Origin: Todiramphus chloris collaris | Lineage: Eukaryota; Chordata; Aves; Coraciiformes; Alcedinidae | NCBI GenBank assembly: GCA_025345505.1 | Contig: JANVCC010000018.1 | Span: 4,201,749-4,265,748 of the forward strand | Reading direction: 5' to 3' | Length of the DNA: 64,000 nt | Shown: piece after piece, positions 10,653 to 25,110 of the stretch | How positions within the stretch are numbered: the stretch's first letter is position 1 | Layout: each line of letters begins with the position of its first letter | Notes under the pieces: generated by a model | What the model saw: the letters and a program-made list of their open reading frames with translations, nothing else | Told to the model about the DNA's origin: nothing | Database searches by the model: none | Program-made: the position numbers and the translations under genes

Positions 10653-13600
10653 CCAGTGGAAAGTCGCCCTAAAGAACTTCTGCAGGTTTATAACCAAATT
10701 TGTTAGCTGAGAAGCTGAGCAAAATGAAGTCAGCAGCTTAGTCCTTAGTGTTTGACAGCAGGTGTGCTCAGCTGTCACCTGGGTCAGGGTGTAGCTACAC
10801 AAATTTGGAAGAGTCTGATGGGATCGAGTATAACATTTAATACTACCTTAGGGAAAAGCAGTATTTAGTGAGTTAACAACGGCACGGAATAGCTTATTAA
10901 GAACTCTGGTGTAAAGGGTAACACTTTTACATACATTCACCATGACTGGCTAACGAAAGATACTGCAAGAGACTTAAATTACATGATTTAAGACTGTTTA
11001 TTCTCTAAACCTGATGAAAATGAGCATATAGGGCAATTCTGGGTAGGATAGGCTGCTGTCACTGTTACAGGCATCTTATTTTTAAGCATACATATCAGCT
11101 GAAGTTCTCAGTGTAAATCTGCAGTTCTCTGGTCTTTTGTTACCCCCATTTCACAGCAGAGCATGTTTGATAATACATCCATTTGTAAAAGCAAATTCTT
11201 CTTGTTACACTTACTATGAACTAGGCAAAACATTAATGCATAAAAATATTAAGCAATGAAATAAATTAAAAAAAACCACTTAACATCCTGATGAATTTGA
11301 GCTTTAACTGAAAATAGGATTTAAAAAACTCTGTATAACAGCACTGTCAAATATACACTTCAATATCCTGACAGTAAACACAAACTCCTTTAAGAAATCA
11401 TATATGTATATTGGGGTATTTATATGCACTGCATATATACATGCACATAGAAATCAAAAATATGCTATAAAATTGCACCTCTTATCATTGCATCCTTTGA
11501 AAAGCTTCTTCCTATCGGATAGTCTTAAAATCATTACAAAGCATCTCACTCACAGAATATTAAATAAAACTGAATATGACTATGATTTATCTGCAAGGAA
11601 AATAAGTTATATTTTAAAACATGTCGTATCACGATGCATTCTAGTCACACTTGACAAGTAGTAAGCAGCAAATTCAAACTATTTTTCAAAGCATCTTTTA
11701 CCGAGACAGATCAGGAAAACTAACTGAAAATTCCAAAAGATCAAGGAAAAAAAAAAACAATAATTCTGAAAACTTACAAGATTTTCTTAATGGTGTCCAT
11801 CATGTTGAAACTATGTTGGGACTGTAGCTAAACCTACTTCTTTTCCACTCCTGCCCCCCCTTCTAAGAAAAACAATGCTAGGACTATTTTCAGCATATAG
11901 ATTCTGATTAAGTTTGCATTGTAATGAACTGATCACTGGAGTTCCTTTTACCCCTCCTACTTCACACGCTTTGACTGGCCCCTAGTTAAGCACATGAATA
12001 AGCTATAAGACCGTGTGTGGGAAAAGCTGTGAAAATGAAGAATAGCTTATTCCAACAGAGAGGGCAATTTAATTTATGATCTGTAGATAGTGGAACAGAT
12101 AACCTGTGGCTGGTCATGTAGCTATAACACACCGGACGCTGAGCTGAAATGCTCACACAAAACTGGTAAGCAGCTTTTCTACTGAAACTGCTGTCTTAAT
12201 GAAGCACAGCAGAAGCGTAGCCAGACCACATTATCCCAGTGTTTACAACAGGAAATACAGTTTACATGTATAGGGACTTTCTTTTGCTTTTACTTCCAAA
12301 AGAGATTAGAAGAAATTTAGTTGGCTAAAATTATCAAAACACGGAGTGCTGACTGCTTAATTCATCTACTTCTGATCATTCCTGAAGCGAGGGAGAAGTA
12401 CTGTAACCTGAATAGTCCTTTCCCCCAGACTTCACTAAATAGAGTCGGGTACACAAATTTCAGTTTGGACAAAAGAAAAAAAAACGGATGCAGGGAACTA
12501 CAAAAACCTCATCAACTCTATCAATGTGTGAGCAATACATCTTAAGCTAAACACAAAACTATAAAAAAAACCCCTTCACTTTTATAAAAAGAGGACAGGA
12601 GGATATTTCCAAAAGAACAGAAGCCAGAAGACCCAAGTTACTCACGAATTTGCCGTTTCCTACCAATGGCACAGCAGCACGTCAGAACACACGATTGAGT
12701 CTTCCCTTCTGTACTGTCTGTATCTCCTGCTATTCCCATCTCCACCTTACTCCTTTCCGGACTATTGAATTTAATTATGTTCCTCTTCAACAATTAACAG
12801 ATCAAATATACTGACAAGTAATAACAGGGAAGGAAAACAGCACCGCGTTGATTAACTCGCACGGCTGCTAATCTATGCCACTAACCATGTTTCTGAACAT
12901 TCTTATTTTGCTTATTTTCGTATATACGGTTTTGATTTCGTATGAAAAGGAGAACAAGAGTAGTGCAGAGGAAGGATCTTTCCCTAATTAATGCAAACAT
13001 ATATATTCCTCTAAAATTTAGTATATTTGATTAGATAGTCTGCCTCATATCCAGAGCATTTCTACCTTACGCTAGTTATACACAGGTTTTGACTTCTTTT
13101 TAAACATAAGTACATTCATTTCAACCAGCAAAGGGTATTATCTTCACATCCATATCATTTGAAGAAAAAAAAAACAAGCAAGCTCAAATACTATGCAAAC
13201 AACCAAGTATATTTTTTTTTTATTTATATATATGTATATTTATAGAAAACTTGTTAAATATTGTTTTCACAAAGAATTTTAGATAACACTTTTGAAATGC
13301 CCCCTCAACACTTAACAAAAAAAATTTTAAAAATGTTTTGTGTATCTTCATAGGAGCATTTCACCAAAGACAGTAAGTCAGACCAATATTTGGCTGATAA
13401 TTTAATCAATTATTTCACATGTAACTTCTGGAAGCTGATCCCAATAGAAAGACATGGTAAATCTAAATTAAAGTCTTTGAGTTAGCAAGAAAAAAAATTG
13501 ACCCTGCTTACGTTAAAATGATCCTCTATCTTCTCACTGATTCCTCAAAAAAATCAAACCTTTTGTAGATTTCAACTCTTAATGCCTTAAATATTTGATA

Positions 13601-16600
13601 AGGAACTGTAGTTTTTTATTTTAATTAAGATATTGGTAAGAGAAACAGATTCTTTTTGATTATCTGTGTACATAAAGTATATTTCCTTATGTTCCAGATC
13701 TGTTTAACATATTGACATGATTGTGAATGCTAAGCAAAATCTCAGGAATCACTACCCTTTGCATAAAATATAATTCAAAACACTAAGGCTTTAAAAAAAA
13801 ATAACAAAAACTACACAAGAATGACTATTCTCATGTGCATTAAGAAAGCTGCAAGCTTCTCACTAAGGCTTTCGGTGTCTGAAACCCTCAAACCATGCAA
13901 AATTGCACAGCAGCACTTACAGGATTCTTAGGCAGCAAAATGCACTGATCTGTTTAATTATCTGTCTCAAATGAACTATTAATAGCCAATATTGTTTAAA
14001 TCAACAACAGGGATGTAAAATTTACCAAGATCAAAATGTTCCAGTTTGTTAGGAGAACCTCGAAATAACTGATGGTTAAATAAACTGGGGAGAGGAAAAG
14101 AAAACCTCTAATTCATTAGGGGCACTAAGATTTTATCAAACATATAGGATTAATCTCTATTGAATAGAACCATTCACAAATCAAAACTTACTCCACTTCA
14201 ATACTTTCATGCAGTGCTAATCAATTACAACCTTTTCTAGTTCTTCAAAAATCCATGTGCTTTTAATTTTATTCACTGGTGGTCTAAAATATAATATTCA
14301 GGCCAAGCTAAGTCATTTTGTATTGCAACTTTGCTTTTTTTCAATAAATATTCATCTAGAGGTTTTCTTAGAGAGAACTGCTCATATGAAGACTGTGGTA
14401 ATATTTTTATACTGTACCTCCTTGTTGAAGCAAAAGGTTAGGGGTTACCTAAATACCTCAACTGTATATACAAAAAAAGGAAAAGGTAAGTATTCACATG
14501 AAAAATCCAAAGGGACTATATTATTTATTTTTGCATTTCCTATGATTAATGATGCACCAGTGCATACTTGAAAACTGAAGTCAAAATAGGGTAACACCTC
14601 AAATTCCTTTACAAACTGTACAAATATCAAACTTCCATGCTGTATTAACTACTCTACCAGAAATATTTAAAGGCTCTGCCACCCCACATTAAGAGTATAA
14701 CAATAATACTGAAATTCCTCTCAAGCAGTGTGATTTCTTGGTCACGGTCAGACTAATATTAATCTTGAAATTGCACCTTATACCTTTCTTTTTCCCTCAA
14801 TTGCTTTTCAGAACGCAGTTGCACTTTTTATGAATAACAAGCAGCTCAGAGCAGCCTAAAGTAAATAACAAACAGCTAATACTGGATCCATTTAAGTATA
14901 AAGCAAAAAAATAAAGCAGTAAATAATTCTTGCAAGAGATGCTAACTATGCAGGACAGACAGTTCAAAAGAGCAAGCAGAAGCTAAGCAATAACCGTGTT
15001 TAAAGACGCGTCACACCTTGAGGCACACACCCATCAATGGGTAGCATTTGTCACAACTAAGAAAAAATTGCTTTCCAAAACTTCAGTTAACACAAGAAGC
15101 TGAAAACACAAGCAGAATTTGGTATTCTAAAATACGCAGGTCTAGCACACTCCGGTGGAACTTGAGCAGAGAGGGAAGGGAGGAATTATCCTGTGCTTGC
15201 CAGGCTGCAGAGGTGCTGAGCACCCACATTTCTCCTCCTTGGCTACTACAGGAGCCAACGGCAGCTGTCAGTGCTGGGTACCTCTTGAAAATTAGACCAT
15301 GTGTATGTTTTACGCCATGTACCTAATAAAAATCAACATTGTATGTTGTAGGTGATGGAGTTGGTTCTGAAAACTCATTAAATACACTACATTAATAAGA
15401 ATTACAATAAATTGCCATGTTTAATATGCCCTAGGGTATGTAATATTTTAATTAAGGCAGCCTCAAGATAAATAGTGAGTTTAAGATGGTAAAACCTGAA
15501 GCATTTTAAGGTCTTAACTTCGGTACTGAGAGAATCAAAGTTTCATACAACCAGTTAAGAAACTGCAATATGAAAAATACTCCAACTGTTGTTTTAAATA
15601 TGAAAAGTTAATTTGTCTAAATGGAATAAATACAACGTTTATTCTGATACATGTAGTCAGAAATAAATTAGTAAACTGTGGGCTATTTCAAAGAGATTTT
15701 CCTTGTAAATTTTGCCAGACTTATGAATTAACCACAGATTTTCATCTGGAGACAGCAGACACCCACAAAGTGCAGAAAACATCTACCTCCTCCACCACAG
15801 AACCCCCACAAGAAACTACTGTTATTGACAAAATTAGTTTTTGCTCACGTGCTCTACAACAGCTTTAATTTCTATTGTACACATTTATTTCAGACTGCCT
15901 TCGAAAGCCTTATGGGAAACAGACTAAGGTCTATCTTCTGCTCTCAGGTGTTTTTGTTTTTAAGTTAATAAAGCTTAAATCTAAGAGCACGTTTCCTTAC
16001 ATAAACATGCTCTCTTCTACAAATAAATATAAGACCTGCCACTTAACATACTGAAAAGTACACCATAAAGAGAATATTTTAAAGATGAGCACAAAGACAA
16101 ATTAAAGACTGGTTACTATATCATAAAACAGTTTAACACTTCCAATAAAAAAAAAAAAATCCATTATTCATGCATCTGTTTCCTGTATATATTTTTTTTT
16201 ATTCTGCTTGTTACCATACTGTGTACTGTTCTAGCCTTCCTCATGTAGCTATAAGTTTCCTATTTCATGTATGAACTTGCCCCAGGAGGCAAAAAACCCC
16301 ATAGGTTTTCTACTGACTTACTTTAACTGCTGAAGTCATTTTAATCAGAGCAATTAAATTATTCTGAACAACCTACTCCTTATTAAACATTTTTATTTAC
16401 AAAAATTACTTTTAGCATAGCAAGAGATTAAAGGGAAAAAGACTATCTTTTCCTTTAAATACACACAGTGCTTTAAAAAATGAGGTATTTTCCTATCATA
16501 TTTACTGCATTCTTAACAGTTTTCTGAAGTATTTTTTTCATCTCTAATAAAACTACCTTTATTTTTCATGCAAAGGCTAAAAGCAGTTTCTTTTGCTGTC

Positions 16601-19600
16601 TGTCTCTTAAAAATGCCATATTCATTAAGGTCAGGCAGTTCCGGAATTAACAATAGTTTTAAGTTTTAATATGTTATAGCTAAAAACCCTGTGGCAAAAA
16701 TATTTTGGCAGGAATTCATTCAAATACGGTTACTATATTTCTGATAGACACTAGCTTATTTCACATATTATATTTCATCAGAATCACTAGCATTTCATAC
16801 CGACTTAAAATTTATTATCATTCCTTTTCCTAAATAAGAAAAGTTAAAAGCTGATGACCTTACATACATTTATTTTCCCCAGAATTTATTTGAACCATAA
16901 GTGTGCCAAACCATTGTTTACTTATCCCTCATGGTCAGATATCTTACATCTAAATCGACTTTGTGGTTTACTAAAACAGAAAGGCAGAGCCACTGCCAGT
17001 TACATAATATTTTATTGTTCAGAGGAAAAGGACCCAGCCTCAATCCCAGTGAAAATCAAGTATAACCCCAGGAAGATGTGTTTGCCTGTAGATGCGTGTA
17101 TATGGCCCCCCAACGGCCACTCACTGGGAGGGGTTCTTCTCAAAGTGGGTCTGGTGTAATGTCACCTTGCTCTGATTTCTTAGGAATCATTATTAATTGT
17201 TGAGTTTAACTTCTTTGTCAACACGTTTAATATACGTGACCCTACACATGTAAGCAAAAGACAGGGTAGTTTGGTGGGTTTTAAGGAAAAACAGTATAAA
17301 CAGATAATGATGCTTAAGTAAGTTCACTTCCAAATAGTATAATCACCCAAAATATGTATTCATTTACCTAGAAATCAGAAAAGACAGAGTTAAAAAAGCA
17401 TGATATTTTAATGTATCCATGTGTGGTATTAGAACAGGGTATTCTTTCTTTCAAGAAATGTTAATGAGCTGTGTATGTGCAAACATGCACATGTATACAG
17501 TTCAAACCTCTAATTCCTCCTCATTCATACTTACAAAATTGTGAAATTCTTCAAGTAAAAAATAAAAAGCAAAACCAGTAACAGTGTCAATGTAGAAAAC
17601 GTTTCTATTAGTACAGTATTTTCAACCCTAACAGTGATATTTTAAAAGAGAACGTGCCACTACATTCAGATTTGCCAGCAGTACAGACACCCAAAAAAAG
17701 ATTTACAGCTCTTCACGCATCTCTGCTAGGTCTGCTAATATGCAAGGCAGGAACTTGCAGCAAGGGTCTTGTCTTGATATTTGTAAGAATATCTATTAAT
17801 GCTATTACAGTGCTCTACATAAATTGTTAGCGTTAGCAGTGAAATAATAGATGGCAGAAGCACTCATTTTAGAATACTTGGCAGTATTAATGAGGAAATA
17901 GACGTTTGGGAGTAAGTCTCTCAGTATCTTCTTGCTTCTTCCCATAGTCCCAAGAAGAGAGAAACTACTGTAGTGCACATTAGATTGGCCAATCTTAACT
18001 CACCTCAAGTTTCAAAGTGCAATCATACATTTTAGACAAATTAGTCGTATTTGTAGGCTGGCTGCTGGTTTTGACACAGTGCAATATATTTCTTATGAAA
18101 GTGAGCAAAAAAATAATGATATTTATGTTGAAAGAATTCTGAAGTGAAATGCAGAGCTGTTCTACAAAAAAAATATTAATTCACATTATTTTTATATTAA
18201 TACTATATCAGTAAGTTAGTATAAATTACTGCCAACCTCAGTAACTTCCTGTCAACCTTCATGTAGGATCAGCAAGACTAATTTTGCACAGATTAAAGAA
18301 TTAGGATTCAACAGAATTTAAAAGGCATATTAAGACCTAAACAACAAAAAATCTAATTCTGGAGACCATGTTAGAATTTGCTATTTTAATTTACCATGTC
18401 TCAGAAGGCCTTTAAGGTGAGCCGTAACACTGAACTGCCACAGGATCTGTGCCCTTGCTGCATTTTGTGTATAAATTCCATAAGCAACTGCTTTCATTCA
18501 AACGCATCATCTATTCAGCTGAGAATCCTTCACCTTCAAATAGAAACACTTTCAAGAAAACAAACAAAACAAGATGTCACGTTTGCTCTTTAACACCAAA
18601 GGGACACGTATGGTCTAGCTTAGTGAGCCCTTATGAACAAGCATTTGATGAATTAATGTTACTAGCTATTGTATAATGCTCAAGCACAGGAGCAGCTTTG
18701 TAATAAAGTCCGCAGTGTATTTACTTCCTAACACAATCTGCAAAACTTGTTTCCTCTGAGTAAAGACCGCCAGTATAAATTACCCATTAAGAGAGTTCAT
18801 CATCTGCATTTTTCCAATCAGTGGTATCAGAGTTTAACTCTGCTGTGTTTGGTTATCTGCGGAAAAACTAGAGCCATAACAATGGCTGGTTTATTTAAAA
18901 CTGACAGGACCAGAAAGCAGCAACTATTTACTTAGGCAGCGTACCTTAGTATACACCAGTAAAAATGTTCTCTTTTCCCAAAAGGATTTTCTGCATAAAG
19001 GGCATTCACTTTGCTTCCTTCCCACCCCTTTTACATCCAACTCTGTACATTCAAACCTAAGTGCTATATTTTTCTTGCTATTCAGTATATTTTTGTTTCC
19101 TCTTTTCTGATTAAAAGGTGTAAACAGAAAGAAAAAAAAAACCAGCAACCAGTAAAACAAATTCAAAGGGCACACTCTTTTTACCAACACTTTTATTAAA
19201 GAAACTACCATTCCGAAAAAGTCCAGTCATTTGTGGATAATAAAATAACACCATCTAAGTAGCCAAAAAAAAAAAAAAAAGAAAGAAAACCCAATTAATT
19301 TATCATCAAATGGGAAGAAATACATCTTCTACAGCACAAATCATTTTCATACTGTAGCAAGAACAGTTTCTTCCTGCTGCAACACTGTGTAGTGCCTATG
19401 CAAACATGAGAAAAACTTATTTCTACAGAATTTCAGGAAGAGGATCTAAAAATCATCGCCTGTTATTCTGTATAGCAATTAATTCAGTCATGGCCTTCTA
19501 ATAGCTTGGGGTTCTAAGCTCATTAAAGTAGCATTTTAATATTACCTTTAAAAGCAAAAGCAAAATCTTAATTACAGTTGAGCCACCTACATGTGGATTA

Positions 19601-19738
19601 ATACATCTTAAAATAAATGAAGAGAGGTTGTCCAGAGAGAAAGGTAAATTATTATAATACTCATTAGGTACAAAATACAGGCTTGAAAGAGCCTAACTGT
19701 ATTTCTTTTAATTATAATATTAATTTACTAATTTCAAG

Positions 19739-19764
19739 GCACATGTGTAATGCACATGTGTAAA
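19739..19764. repeat. Tandem 13-bp repeat, two copies
   Basis: GCACATGTGTAAT is followed directly by GCACATGTGTAAA. Each copy contains the palindrome ACATGT. Intronic; no function proposed. Confidence 0.75.
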
Positions 19765-22105
19765 ATCCATTTGATGGAGCCAGCTTACATATACACACAC
19801 GAGCTGGAACGTTCCAATTCTGATCAAAGATGTATGTAGCCGGATGTGTGGTTAATTCACTGATCAAATTTTCACAACTGAAAAACATCTTGAAACACAC
19901 AGTCCTAGTTACCAGCAGCGCATGCTTTTGACTTGATCATCAGAATTAGTTTTCATCGTTTTACATTTTAGGATAGATCTAAAAAATAATAGATTCTTTT
20001 TTTTTTTTTCCTTTAAAGAAAAAAGACAGAAAGAAAGAAAGAAAGAAAAACATAAAAAGACCCTGTTTTTCAGTTCTTCTTTCAGTTCTTAAGGCATTTT
20101 TAAAGGGCACAGTAAGAGTGAGTGAAATAAATATAAAATACCCATATGATCTGAACTCTAATCTTAGTGACATGTTCTTACAGTAAGCTCATGCTCCATA
20201 AAACCTATATAAAAATGTCAGGAGAGTAGATGCATAGCACATGCAAGCAATGTAAGACAAATCTGCCCTGTAACAATAATATACAATAGCTCCTCAATGT
20301 GCATGACAGATTTTAAAATGCACTAAACCTATAAAATAGTCTACTCTCAGACTTCAACACTGGCTACTGAATCAACCAGATGTATTGAATAAACACTACT
20401 TAATAGCTACTAAATTTTATCAGCTTTGTATAAAGTTAGAATTTCAACTAACAGTTGTTCGAAGTCTTCTACTATCACATTTAATAATCTTACTTTCCCA
20501 CCGAACTGTCTAGGTATAGTAAATATATATGATATAATGGCTATTCCCCCTGATCAGATATGCATAAAATAAGAATAATTTAAACAAACAAATAAAGATA
20601 CAGAGATGGGCAACAATTTCACTAGGCTCAACACTGCTTTAAAAGTTGTCTCTGGTTTTCTTCTTTACATACCTGGTTGTTATCAATTACTGATGTGTCT
20701 TCACCCCTTCTTGCTGCAAAACTTCCATTAAAACTTACAGCGCACACAGCACACTATTTGAAACCTATATAGATAAAAATACTCGGGTTTTTTTCAGTAG
20801 CCCAGAAAATCTGAAGGTTTTTTTAGGCTGACGATATCTTCATAGAAACACAGAACGACTGCAGACAGTAAGAAGCCTTTAGTAAGCCTTTTTGCTGCAC
20901 CATAATAATCTGATCCAGAAATTCAAGGGTACCTTAAACAACGGGCTACCTGTTCTAGCCATGCTTAGGAATGTGGCCAAATCATTTTTATTGATTTAAC
21001 CTTTATAGGAATGCTACATATCCTCAGAGCAAAACATTTCTAATGCATTTATAATATGATATACCTCTGAGAAGTTACGAAAAAGAAAAAACCAGAAATC
21101 TTATGACAGATAGGCTAGACCCCTCAACTATTATGCTTTTTCTCATTTAGTGATCGATAGACATTCGAGTGTTAGGAGTATTTTCTGAGTTCGTGTGTGT
21201 ATTCACAGGATAAACTGAGAAACTGTAACACTCACAGAGGACAAGACTAATATCTGACCTGTCTTTAAGGAGTAAGAACTGGTGAACTGATAGCCAAAAC
21301 TCTAAATACTCCTTTCATTCTAGAGTTACACATCAATCATGTTACCTGCAAACATATCAAGTTAAAACTTCCAGAATTTACAGTCTTTTTTTTGAATAAA
21401 CTGAGCAGCATGGTAGTTATGTTCAGAGAGCTTACAGAAGGTGGTTTGTATATCTCACCAGAATTCTTAAAGAAGTACTTCTCAAATTCCCTCTTCCTCC
21501 AAAATCTATTTCATACATATTTCAAATCAGTAGTTCTTGATGTAAGATTTATATTCTATTATTTTGAAGCTCGGGTTAAAAAAAAAAAATGTGTATTTTA
21601 GTATTTGTTGTTCTTTGGAATGTTACAAACCACACTTGAGCATTACCAGGAGCTGCTTGTTTTTCAGAAAGTAAACTGTTCCGAGTTACTCCCTATGGTA
21701 AACTTCTTAACAGCATAAAGCAGAAGTGAATACAGTGACTGAAGAGGTAGTCAAACAAAAGCAAATATACTTATGCTACAAATTACATTAGTTATATTTC
21801 TTGTAAAGAAAATCAGAGGACGAGAGAGGTGTTTGGTCTGGGGTTTTTATTTTTAAAAAATTGAGAAAACCTCCTGATGAAAATTATTCTTAATCCTAAT
21901 AGCTACTAGCATGACATTCTAGTATGTTATTCTTCACAACAGAAAGAAGCGTAGCCAGTTTAGGTGGGCAATACACAGTAACACAGAACACCTATTTTAG
22001 TAAGTTTTACATCTGTATTTTTTTCTAAAGACACCTAGAAACCACTGTTAAGGGCTCTTTCGTCTACAGAGAAACATGTAGCAGTCCTACAAAGAAAGAA
22101 AAATA

Positions 22106-22175
22106 TTAGAACAATTAATTAGTGAGATAAGTGTCTAATTTTAGAACAATCAATTAGTGAGGTTAAGTGCCTATC
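22106..22175. repeat. Tandem duplication of about 35 bp
   Basis: Two adjacent copies, 22,106-22,140 and 22,141-22,175, share TTAGAACAAT-AATTAGTGAG and TAAGTG with several mismatches between them. This is a local duplication in intronic DNA. Confidence 0.75.
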
Positions 22176-23111
22176 TACACACATAAGGTAGACAAGTCAG
22201 TACATCAAAGCAATGTAATCAGAATGTACAGCAGATCAAAACATATCTATCTGCAAATTCTCACAGATACTTATTTTCCTTTCTTCGATAAAAGCTTGGC
22301 TTGTCTTTCAGAAAATACATCATTAATTTTGTTTCTTCTTCCACTTTTTCCAAGAAATGTGCTAAAGGTGAAGCCACACCCAAATATACAACACCCACAT
22401 ATAAAATATGCCTTGACAGGAGCCTTACACTTTGCTGAACGAGATGAAACCAAGACCTTCATGAGACATGCAGCAGTGATTTTTCTAAGGACAGCGTAGT
22501 TCTACCTTCATTCATGGTGCACATCAAGGATCTGACAAGATGAGTGCTCCCGTTTATGCAAACCCAGTTTGCTTTGCACTACAGCAGGCTGAGAGCATTC
22601 AATCAGTTATCACATGCAGACCAGAAACAGTATCCATGAATAAATAACTACTGACTCCAAACAAGATACTAGAAAGACCTCTGAAGCATATCAACCATCT
22701 TTACTTGATTTCAACTTACATACTTGTAGAATAAAAGCTAAAGAAGCAAGGGAAAAACAAAACCACCTACAAATTTTAGAAATAGAATAAAAAAATAGAA
22801 TTAAAAAAAATTAAAATCTTCATTTGGACGATACACAGTTGAAAATCTTTGTAATGATCAGCCTGGTGCTGAGACCTGTATCTCTTCCACTGTTACATTA
22901 CAGGACAAAACTTCCGTTGGCCCTTGCTATTGCAGTGCACCTTAGGGAAGGACATAGGTAATGCTGAAAAATAGTGGAATATGTTAGAAAGGCAGATTTT
23001 TACAGGCAGTGATGGAAAAAGATCTAGTTTAAATGCAATTACACTGATAAACCTACTTTAAGTATCACACTTTTTATATAGCATAATAGAAACCTTTGTA
23101 CAAGAGGTTTT

Positions 23112-23360
23112 CACAGAATCAAAGAATGGTAGGGGTTGGAAGGGACCTCCAAAGATCACCAAGTCCAACCCCCCTGCCAGAGCAGGACAGAAACTAGAGC
23201 AGAGCACTCAGAAATGCATCCAGACAGGTCTTGAAAGTCTCCAGAGAAGGAGACTCCACAACCTCTCTGGGGAGTCTGTTCCAGTGCTCTGTAACCCTTA
23301 CAGTACAGTAATTCCTTTCTTATGTTGAGGTGGAACTTCCTGTACTTGAGATTGAGTTTT
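23112..23360 (-). mobile_element. CR1 LINE fragment (3' end)
   Basis: Read on the + strand it begins CACAGAATCAAAGAATGG and continues through GGTTGGAAGGGACCTCC, AGTCCAACCCCCCTGCCAGAG, CCAGAGAAGGAGACTCCAC and AGGTGGAACTTCCTGT. This is the inverted 3' end of the avian CR1 consensus, so the element points along the - strand. It is 5'-truncated and lacks ORF2. Small frames overlapping it are repeat shadows. Confidence 0.93.
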
Positions 23361-23699
23361 ATTAGCATAGTTATCCTGACAAACAGTAACATCTTTTGAT
23401 GCTACAGAAAAGCTGCTCTGTACTGGCATGAGAAAGATCAGATGGTGGAAAACTAACTTCATGCTCTTAACCTGTAAACTCTTTCCTTTCCTGACTATTA
23501 ACAAATGTCCTAGAAGGGCAGATCCACAGCCCTTCCAAGAACTCACTTTGGAAACCTTTTGCTCTGTTCCCATGGAACAGAACATGTGCACATTCACCTT
23601 CAAGAGCACTGGCCTCTGTGGCAGCTCTTTGACTAAGCCTGTCTACACAGGTTTGCCATGAAAAACTGCCTCCAGATTTTCAGTTCATAAAGGTTTTAT

Positions 23700-23757
23700 G
23701 TATACATACATATATATATATACACACACACACATATATAGCCATACATATATGTCT
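23700..23757. repeat. TA/CA dinucleotide microsatellite
   Basis: Alternating TA and CA dinucleotides, including TATATATATA and ACACACACACACA, with one short interruption. A compound microsatellite, likely polymorphic. Confidence 0.9.
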
Positions 23758-25043
23758 GTAAAAAGCAACATACTTGACTAAAAGCCTGCATGCTATTAGA
23801 GGAGCAACTGTGGTACTTCAGGAACCCTAAAACTTGGTTGCAATGTTGGGAAAACAAAAGGACTCAAACAGGAAAACCGTACAGCTAAGGAAAAGCTATC
23901 CTGACACGTGACTGGTGTCACACAACAGAGAGAAGCACCAAAGCAATGCTTGTCCTTGGTGACATACACAGAGGGTTCTGGTGGTGGGAGCATAATGGGT
24001 CAGGCAATGCACACATTTTAGCAATGTATAATTTGAGTAACACACGTTGTTTTCATGGTATCAATTCTGATAATTCTACCACCTTTCCCAGTGGATTAAT
24101 TTTTTGGTTTAATGATTCTCCCCACATTTTCTAATGGTGAGAGTAGTAGGAGAATGACATTTCACAGTCAAATATTTTGACTCTGGCAAACTTGTATCTT
24201 CACACCTGATACTACTGATCTAAGGTTTTGAAAGTAAGGAGCATAGGTCTGGATCCATTTTCAAATACCAGCTCTTGGCCATTGGTTTTCTCTTTCAAAA
24301 GTGTTTCTGAGCATCTTCACACTTTTCTACTATGCTGCTATCTCCACTATTCCTGACGGAGCAGGGCATAGCCCCTGCTGAATGTATTATGATAAAAAAG
24401 TCATATTCTTCTGCTTTCAAAAGTCAGCAAAAGAATACACCTACCTGACTAAAGGTTTTTCAGCTGTCTTATTTTCACATTGTAATGGTTACCCGGTGTG
24501 CCTTTTAGAGACCAGAGCCACCTGGAAATTCTAGACAACAAAAAAACCCACAACTCTATCCTTCATTTCTTTAGCAGGAATTTTGAAGATTATATTTTTG
24601 TTCTACATTTGTTCAGTGCCTACCCCAATAAAAATAGTGATCCGCAGATACGACCCTTATATGACAGCATAAATCAATAACAATAGAACTTTTATAAACA
24701 GCATCACCAGTTCAGCCTTGCTGAGCATCTGTTTTAGCCCAAAGCTGAGTCCTTCAAGGTTAACTTATTTTGATGTATATTTGAGAAGACTGTTCTAAAA
24801 AAGAAAAAACAACTTAAAAAGGCGTACCGATGACTCACATCATCAGGACTTGGTAATTTTGGTTCTTGCTGGAAAAGTGCTTAGCAAATATTGTCAGCAA
24901 AATGCTTCCATTTTCTTTGTGTAAGCATATTTTAAACCTGAAAATAGCAATGCTAACAATTGTGCCATCACCAAATATAGCTGTTCCCTGCTTTGGGTAG
25001 GATCCGGAAAGTATTTTCAACTAGAAAACTGGTTTGGGCTGCA

Positions 25044-25110
25044 TAAAAAAACAAAACAAAACACAAACACCACCCAAAAAACAAGCAAACAAAACAAAAC
25101 CAAAACAAGC
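25044..25110. repeat. A/C-rich (AAAAC-type) tract
   Basis: Runs of AAAAC and CAAAC units with CACCACCC interruptions; only scattered G and no T inside the core. Confidence 0.8.

Larger units (their letters stand above)
10502..23110. other. Intronic DNA of RUNX2 (+) and SUPT3H (-)
   Basis: Start of the large first coding intron of RUNX2, also within SUPT3H on the other strand. It is AT-rich, with no recognisable exon and no CR1 copy. Contents noted: a G-run cluster at 10,637-10,652, a short tandem repeat at 19,739-19,764, A-rich tracts near 19,266 and 20,020, and a tandem duplication at 22,106-22,175. Open frames of 60-110 codons match no known protein. Confidence 0.6.
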
